This document shows, in pieces, positions 59,023 to 64,000 of a stretch of 64,000 bases of DNA. Every line of letters starts with the position of its first letter. The first letter of the stretch is position 1. The notes below the pieces were generated by a model. That model saw nothing but the letters and a program-made list of their open reading frames with translations, made no database searches and was not told where the DNA came from. Origin of the DNA: Dicaeum eximium (taxonomy: Eukaryota > Chordata > Aves > Passeriformes > Dicaeidae); NCBI GenBank assembly GCA_013396995.1, contig VWZP01010309.1:494783-558782 (forward strand), written 5' to 3'. The position numbers and the translations under genes were made by a program.

Positions 59023-60392
59023 TGTAGTGGTTTAGTTCGCTAATTTTGAATTTTTTCTAATTTTAATTAATTTGAATTTTTTCTGGCTAAATGTACTACT
59101 AAATGTGGTGGGGGTTTTTTTGTGCTGGTTAATTACTAGAGCACTCTTTTGTTGTAAAATAGGATTAACTAGGAGAAAAGCAAAGTAGGCTTAAAACTTT
59201 AAGAGAAAGATAGTTTATTAACAGTAACTAAAAGGAAAAAAAGAAAGGAAAAGAAAAAAACTAAAACTTTTTAGACCCTTCTCCTCCCTCTATAAACATT
59301 TCTTTTTCATTTGTCAGTGTAAAGAAATAACACTTAACAATCTCAATCAGTCTATCATTTTTGGAATAGTCTTTTCTCAATTCTCTCTCAGGGAGAGGAG
59401 TCTCTCTTGTTCATGTTATGGAAAAGTTTTTTTACAAGAGAAAAGAAAAGTTCTCTTGTGTCTCTCAATGTCCCCACAAGCAACCCACCCGGGGAACTTG
59501 CTTGTGAGGTTTCCCACCTTCCACGGCTGTCCCAAGGCTGGGAAGGGGCCACAAGGCCTGCGGGTGCAGGGATTTCCTGCTTTATAGATGAAAACAAAGG
59601 ATCTCCTTCTCTTCTCTTACTGGATCCTCCCAGGCAACAAAAGTCTGCAAAAATCTTTTTCTTCTTTTTCCTGGGGCACAATTTTCTCATCTGTGTTCAA
59701 ATTTTCATGGGATCACAGCAACTGCCTCACACTGCTCCCTTTTTCGTGGAGACTTTTTTTTGTTTAAATTTGAACTTTCCATCTCCCCGACAGCTTTTTT
59801 TGTGTGTTGTAATTAGAAAAGAGTTTTTTTCTCCATAACTCACAACAGGTTTTTAAATCATCTCCTCATCCCTCCCATCCGGGCTTCACTTCTTTCTTAC
59901 TGACTTTTATGGTTTAATGTCATTTTTTATATTGTTTTTTATCCGATTCCTTTCTCACTTAATTTGGAAGGAGGATCGGGGCTTTGAAGGGGTTAACTTT
60001 TCGCCCAGGCCCTGCAGAGGTCATGTGACTCCCGCCGCGGGAACTGCGGCTCGGCTCGCTCTCAAGGCCATGTTCACAAGGCCGCCACCGATGGGGGGGG
60101 CTGCGACAAACTGGCTTGTTTCTTTCCACCCTTCCCCCCGCCGCCTGCCGCCACCTCCGATGAAGTGAGGGAGGGGGAAAAGCCGCCCCACAGCCGCCCC
60201 ACAGCCGCCGACTGGCCAGGCCTGGGGCAGGGGCCCAGCCCCACCCAGGCCCGGGCAAGAGCTCTCACCTCTGTGCTCTCTGCCTGGAAAAGAGGAAGCT
60301 TTTCTTTTTTCTTCTTGAATTTCTTCACTTGGGATCTCACTGAGCCGCCCATAAAAATCTTACTATTTCCAGGTAAGCCTCAAACCATGACA
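59023..60392 (-). mobile_element. Solo LTR of an endogenous retrovirus
   Basis: Begins TGTAGTGGTTTAG and ends CTCAAACCATGACA, so the ends form an imperfect inverted terminal repeat of the TG...CA kind (TGT-AG/CA-TGGTTT). On the minus strand it starts TGTCATGGTTTGAG, as in avian ERVL-like LTRs. A TATAAA word lies at 59581-59586 and a poly-A signal AATAAA at 59214-59219, both minus, in the right order about 360 bases apart. The long upstream U3-like part (59990-60290) is very GC-rich with CpGs and a short CAGCCGCCCCA duplication. No gag, pol or env sequence and no second LTR flank it, so it is a solo LTR left by recombination. Open frames inside are not retroviral genes. Family assignment is from memory. 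Confidence 0.72.
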
Positions 60393-60619
60393 AACACATC
60401 ACGAGTGATACCTAACTTGAGAGTAGTGGATTGTAGATTTGGTTTACAAAACGCTCTTCCATCATAAGAGAATGATGATAAGGTGTATGGTGATGTCCAG
60501 CTCTCCTCTCAACCTCAGGCATAGTTCTCAAAGAATTTGACTTGTATCAGAATGCATTAAACACACAACTGACTGATGGAATCTAATGGATATTGAGGCA
60601 CAAGCAAAACTCCTCTGAT
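60393..60619. other. Unique DNA right of LTR
   Basis: Includes the alternative LTR end TTTACA at 60448. No gene. Confidence 0.5.
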
Positions 60620-60830
60620 GTCAGTCGCATATGATCTCATCACTGCTCATAATCAGAAGAAATCATTGTTGACAGGCTGGACTTGATGTTTTGTATTTTT
60701 CTCCCTAATTTTCCTTCCAAGCCATAGTGTCTAAGACAGCCGCTGTTGCGAACACCCGTCACTGCGTAAGTGGCACAAGGAAAGGGTCTGATCACTCTAC
60801 ATAACGACAAAGAAACAGGCTTCATTTATG
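60620..60830. promoter_or_regulatory. CNE-like block (putative)
   Basis: CATATGATCTCATCACTGCT, CATTGTTGACAGGCTGGAC and GACAGCCGCTGTTGCGAACA in repeat-free sequence. Inference only. Confidence 0.3.
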
Positions 60831-62604
60831 ATGGATGTAGTGGTGTTCCTTCCTCCCAGCAGAAACCCTCCTGACACCTCTGTCCCAAACACCAGAGCCA
60901 GCTGCCTCTGCCCACCCCTCCCATACCTCATCTGGGCAGTGTTTTCCCCACGAGCTGCTCTTTTTCATCCTGCTGAGGTCTTTGGGGGAAAACAGCTCTT
61001 TGAAATGCTCAGGGAGCATAGCACAAATGGGCCCAAAGGCTGCTTCTTACAAGGCCAAGGAATAATCATTTAAACTCCCTGCACTCCAAGATGTATTTCC
61101 CTGCTGACACTACTGTCACAAACTGCTGTATAGATCTTGGCTCTGGGAAGAGAGAGCTGTATATTGCTTTCAACCAATCTCTACTTCTCTCTCACTCCTT
61201 ATGCATGGAGAAGGCTCAAGGACGTGAAGTGGAATTGCCAGAAAACAACAAAATACAGTCACAGGTTACACTGAGTGATTAGTTGGAAGGCTTCTGTTCT
61301 CACTGCTGTGATATAGCTAGAGAATGTTTGACACCTGGCATAACATGTTTGAATTTAGGGAAATTTTCCTGGAAAGTAAGGTCTCTGATCAGTTAGTAAT
61401 GTAAGTCTTCCCATATTAGTGTCAGAAAGCCTTAATCCTACCCTATTTCACTCTCTAACTCATGACATGCAATTCTTCGTGAAGTAAAACCATTTACAAA
61501 AATGTTAAGAGTTCCTTATTTCACCTTTTTATATTTTGGGTCTTTAATCTTAGGCCTCACAAGACACTACAAGATGGCATTTGTACATACTTGTCCAGAT
61601 TCTATTTTATTGTGCCATATTACTCTCCTAATGAACATTTTCAAAATGTTCGGGGGGAGACTTTTGTGATTATGAGTACTTATGCATCATTTGGAATCTG
61701 TCCTCATGATTGAAAAGTTTGTCATTCAGTTAAAAACAGGAAGCATATGACTTAGATGACCAGACTCATGGTATAAATAACAAATGGTAAAAAAAGAATC
61801 CGTCATATATTGCCAAAGGGATATATACCATTTATGCAGACTGCTCAGCTCATGCAACTGAACAAAAACATCACTTGAAAAATAAAGACTAAGCTACCAA
61901 AAATAAAAAGGAGGTAAATTTTTCCATTCTGAATCCGTTGTACAATCAACTCTACTAATCCTTCCTGACCAGCCTTGGAGATAGGGAACAGCTGTAAACA
62001 TATGTCAGAATAATTGAATAATTGCATATATGGCTTTTCTGTATGGTACCATTGCTATAAATAGCATTGCTCATCTCTCAGGACCTTACAAGCCACCTTT
62101 AACCCCATTCGGCATATCCTCATTGAAAATCAAAGGAATTTTATTTCTTCAATACAGAATTATTTTATTCCTTTTCATCATGAATTGCAAAATTCACACC
62201 TTGTATTTTTCATTGCTCCAGGAATCAAAATTGCCATTAAGGAACTCTGGACCATTTTAGTTTATGGCCTGTGCTATTGGTAAGATATAAATAAGGAAAG
62301 AAAGAAGAAAGATTAATTAGGGAGCAGGAGAAGAGGTTGTTTTCTTCATAAGCATTAAAAAACTTGAGATATTAGAAATTGTACTGTGGAGGAGAAACTT
62401 GTGAACAAAGGCAGAAGAATCACTACCTGCTGTAGCTCTGCTTAGGGAGAGTGCTGTGGTAGGAATGGGAGACATACTCATGATAAGATACAGATAGTTT
62501 TGCTGATATGAGCTTGGGATACACTTACTCTCCATTTCCAAGTGGTGCTGCTCAGCCCACATAAAAAAGGATGCAGGGAGAAGTTTTGGAGTCCTTTAAT
62601 TAAG
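60831..62604. other. Unique DNA
   Basis: Short open frames only. Nothing recognised. Confidence 0.5.
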
Positions 62605-62606
62605 TA

Positions 62607-62638
<32 letters not shown>
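62605..62638 (+). repeat. (TACA)n microsatellite
   Basis: About eight near-perfect TACA units followed by TATATGTAT. Confidence 0.93.
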
Positions 62639-62639
<1 letters not shown>

Positions 62640-63869
62640 GTATCTCAGGAAAGCACTTAGGTAAGCTTTGGGCATAGCACGTCTCTCTTCTGTAAATACA
62701 GGAGTAATTGACCTTATCCCTTCATCGTCAACCAAATTCATCAGATATCACAAAAGAGATATCAGAAGGCTCAGGGAGTGTTCAATGACTGTCAGATGCA
62801 TACAGGTTACATATATGAGTGTATGTGTAAATATGTATACAAATATGTCTGTAAATATTTATACGTAAAAATTAAATAGTTGCTTGCATATATGCATGCA
62901 TGAATATGTATAACTGTTAAGGTTTGGTGGGTGGGTGTGCAGACATATATACTTATATATGTTATATATGTTAAATATGTGAGATATATTCATATAGTCA
63001 CTAATTTCAGTCTAGCAACAGGGTCAAAAATAAGCATGGCATGACTGATTAAGAAACCTGCTCTCTTTTCCAAAGCAGTGACATTGACCTTCTTCTAATG
63101 CAAAATAGAAACTGCACATGAGACAGAATTTTGGATAAAGACTGGACCTTAGGTTTCTGTGGTTCTAATGAAGAATATTATATCTGTAACAGAGGGAAAA
63201 CCTGTTTTCCTTGTCTGAGAAGAAGCAGTTGTTTGAAGGTGCATGGGTTGGAGAATTGTTTATCTAATTTTTAGGGGGAAACCTTAGCCAGCAGGAGATG
63301 CCTATTTAGGAAGAACATTCAAATTACTCCTGTGAAAAATTAATTTAGAATACATGTATATGATTCATTCCAGGGCTATTTCTTTTACATACATGACATA
63401 TGGTGCTTTCTGAAACTTGGTCTTGTTAAGAGATTAAATTATCTGACTGAGAAAGGTGGTGGCTTTATAGATTTCATCTAGGAGTTTTGAGCATTGGAAG
63501 GCATTAAACAAAAATCCTGAAAGCCACAGATCACCTTGGAGTGGCTGCAAACAACTTCCTTCTGGAGAAAACAGTAATAATGGATACCATAGTCCACAGG
63601 TATTCAAGAACACCTGTCCTCCATCCTTTGGGCCTTGTATCATCTTGAAGCAGATGGATTCTTACTGAGATCATGATGCAACAGAAGTTCTTGCTCATGT
63701 ATTTCATTCAAACCTGCTCTAATCCCCTGTGCTCCCTGTAGCCCTTGGAGATCATCTTCACCGGAAGGAGGAGTTGAGGACACTATAGTATCTGGGGCTT
63801 TGTGAGGAGTGTGAAAAGCCCCTTTCTGGGTGTTTGGAGGGTAGACTTGGTGTATCCATGGGTCATCTC
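62639..63869. other. AT-rich unique DNA
   Basis: A TATA/TATG-rich stretch at 62810-63000 grades from the microsatellite. Nothing else seen. Confidence 0.5.
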
Positions 63870-64000
63870 TGTGCTGTTATAAATAGGCTGCTGTAAACAA
63901 CAGGACAAATTACTCTGACTTGTTCCAGACAGACATCGAGTACGTGCAGCTCAGCAGGCAGCTTTCTGAGTCACTGTATGCAAACGAAGCCTCCCATGAG
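63870..64000. promoter_or_regulatory. CNE-like block at window edge (putative)
   Basis: Contains TATAAATAGGCTGCTGTAAA, CATCGAGTACGTGCAGCTC and GTATGCAAACGAAGCC. Repeat-free and balanced; continues past the window. Inference only. Confidence 0.28.

Noticed and set aside
59407..60467. Open frames of 80-143 codons on both strands
   Set aside because: They lie inside the LTR, which is non-coding, and match no retroviral protein.
1..64000. CRISPR arrays, operons, bacterial promoters, tRNA or rRNA genes
   Set aside because: Nothing of the kind is seen; the window is vertebrate nuclear DNA.

Overview
This is vertebrate nuclear DNA, most likely from a bird and probably a songbird. It carries 3' ends of CR1 LINEs with the avian-type tail, heavily decayed amniote MIR-like SINE relics, and one roughly 1.4-kb GC-rich solo LTR of a type I associate with passerine endogenous retroviruses. 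Repeat density is low, as is usual in birds. The species, chromosome and locus cannot be named from the sequence alone.

I cannot support a single protein-coding gene. Open frames are nearly all short, are not recognisable as protein families, and several run through poly-T, microsatellite or assembly-gap sequence. The window looks like a gene-poor or intronic regulatory landscape. Stretches of balanced composition, rich in homeodomain, forkhead and E-box-like words and free of repeats, alternate with AT-rich unique DNA. These stretches resemble conserved non-coding elements (CNEs), but that is judged by eye and needs an alignment to prove.

Layout: 1-14 kb is AT-rich unique DNA with CNE-like blocks near 0.9-1.7 kb and 7.1-7.4 kb, and a possible 56-bp exon at 5.4 kb. 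14.6-15.9 kb has a pair of CR1 3' ends, an octamer/AT-rich dyad and a perfect 22-bp hairpin. 16-24.3 kb is unique DNA with MIR relics, a CNE-like block at 22.4 kb, an (AATAG)18 array and old CR1 pieces. 26.9-36.7 kb is the most promoter-like part: CNE-like sequence runs up to a 455-bp gap (30720-31174), followed by G-rich sequence and a candidate non-coding exon ending near 31899. 36.7-49.3 kb is mostly plain, with an (AGAT)11 repeat and a clear MIR at 39.5 kb. 49.3-52.8 kb has two strong CNE-like blocks, one with a converging TAATCC/GGATTA pair and one containing the longest ATG-initiated ORF of the window (228 codons). 59.0-60.4 kb is the solo LTR, inferred to lie on the minus strand. The rest to 64 kb is AT-rich with short tandem repeats.

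No new multi-gene system is visible. The best leads are the promoter-like sequence around the gap, the 52.1-52.8 kb block with its long ORF, the OTX-like dyad at 49.47 kb, the perfect hairpin at 15.8 kb and the mini-exon at 5.4 kb.
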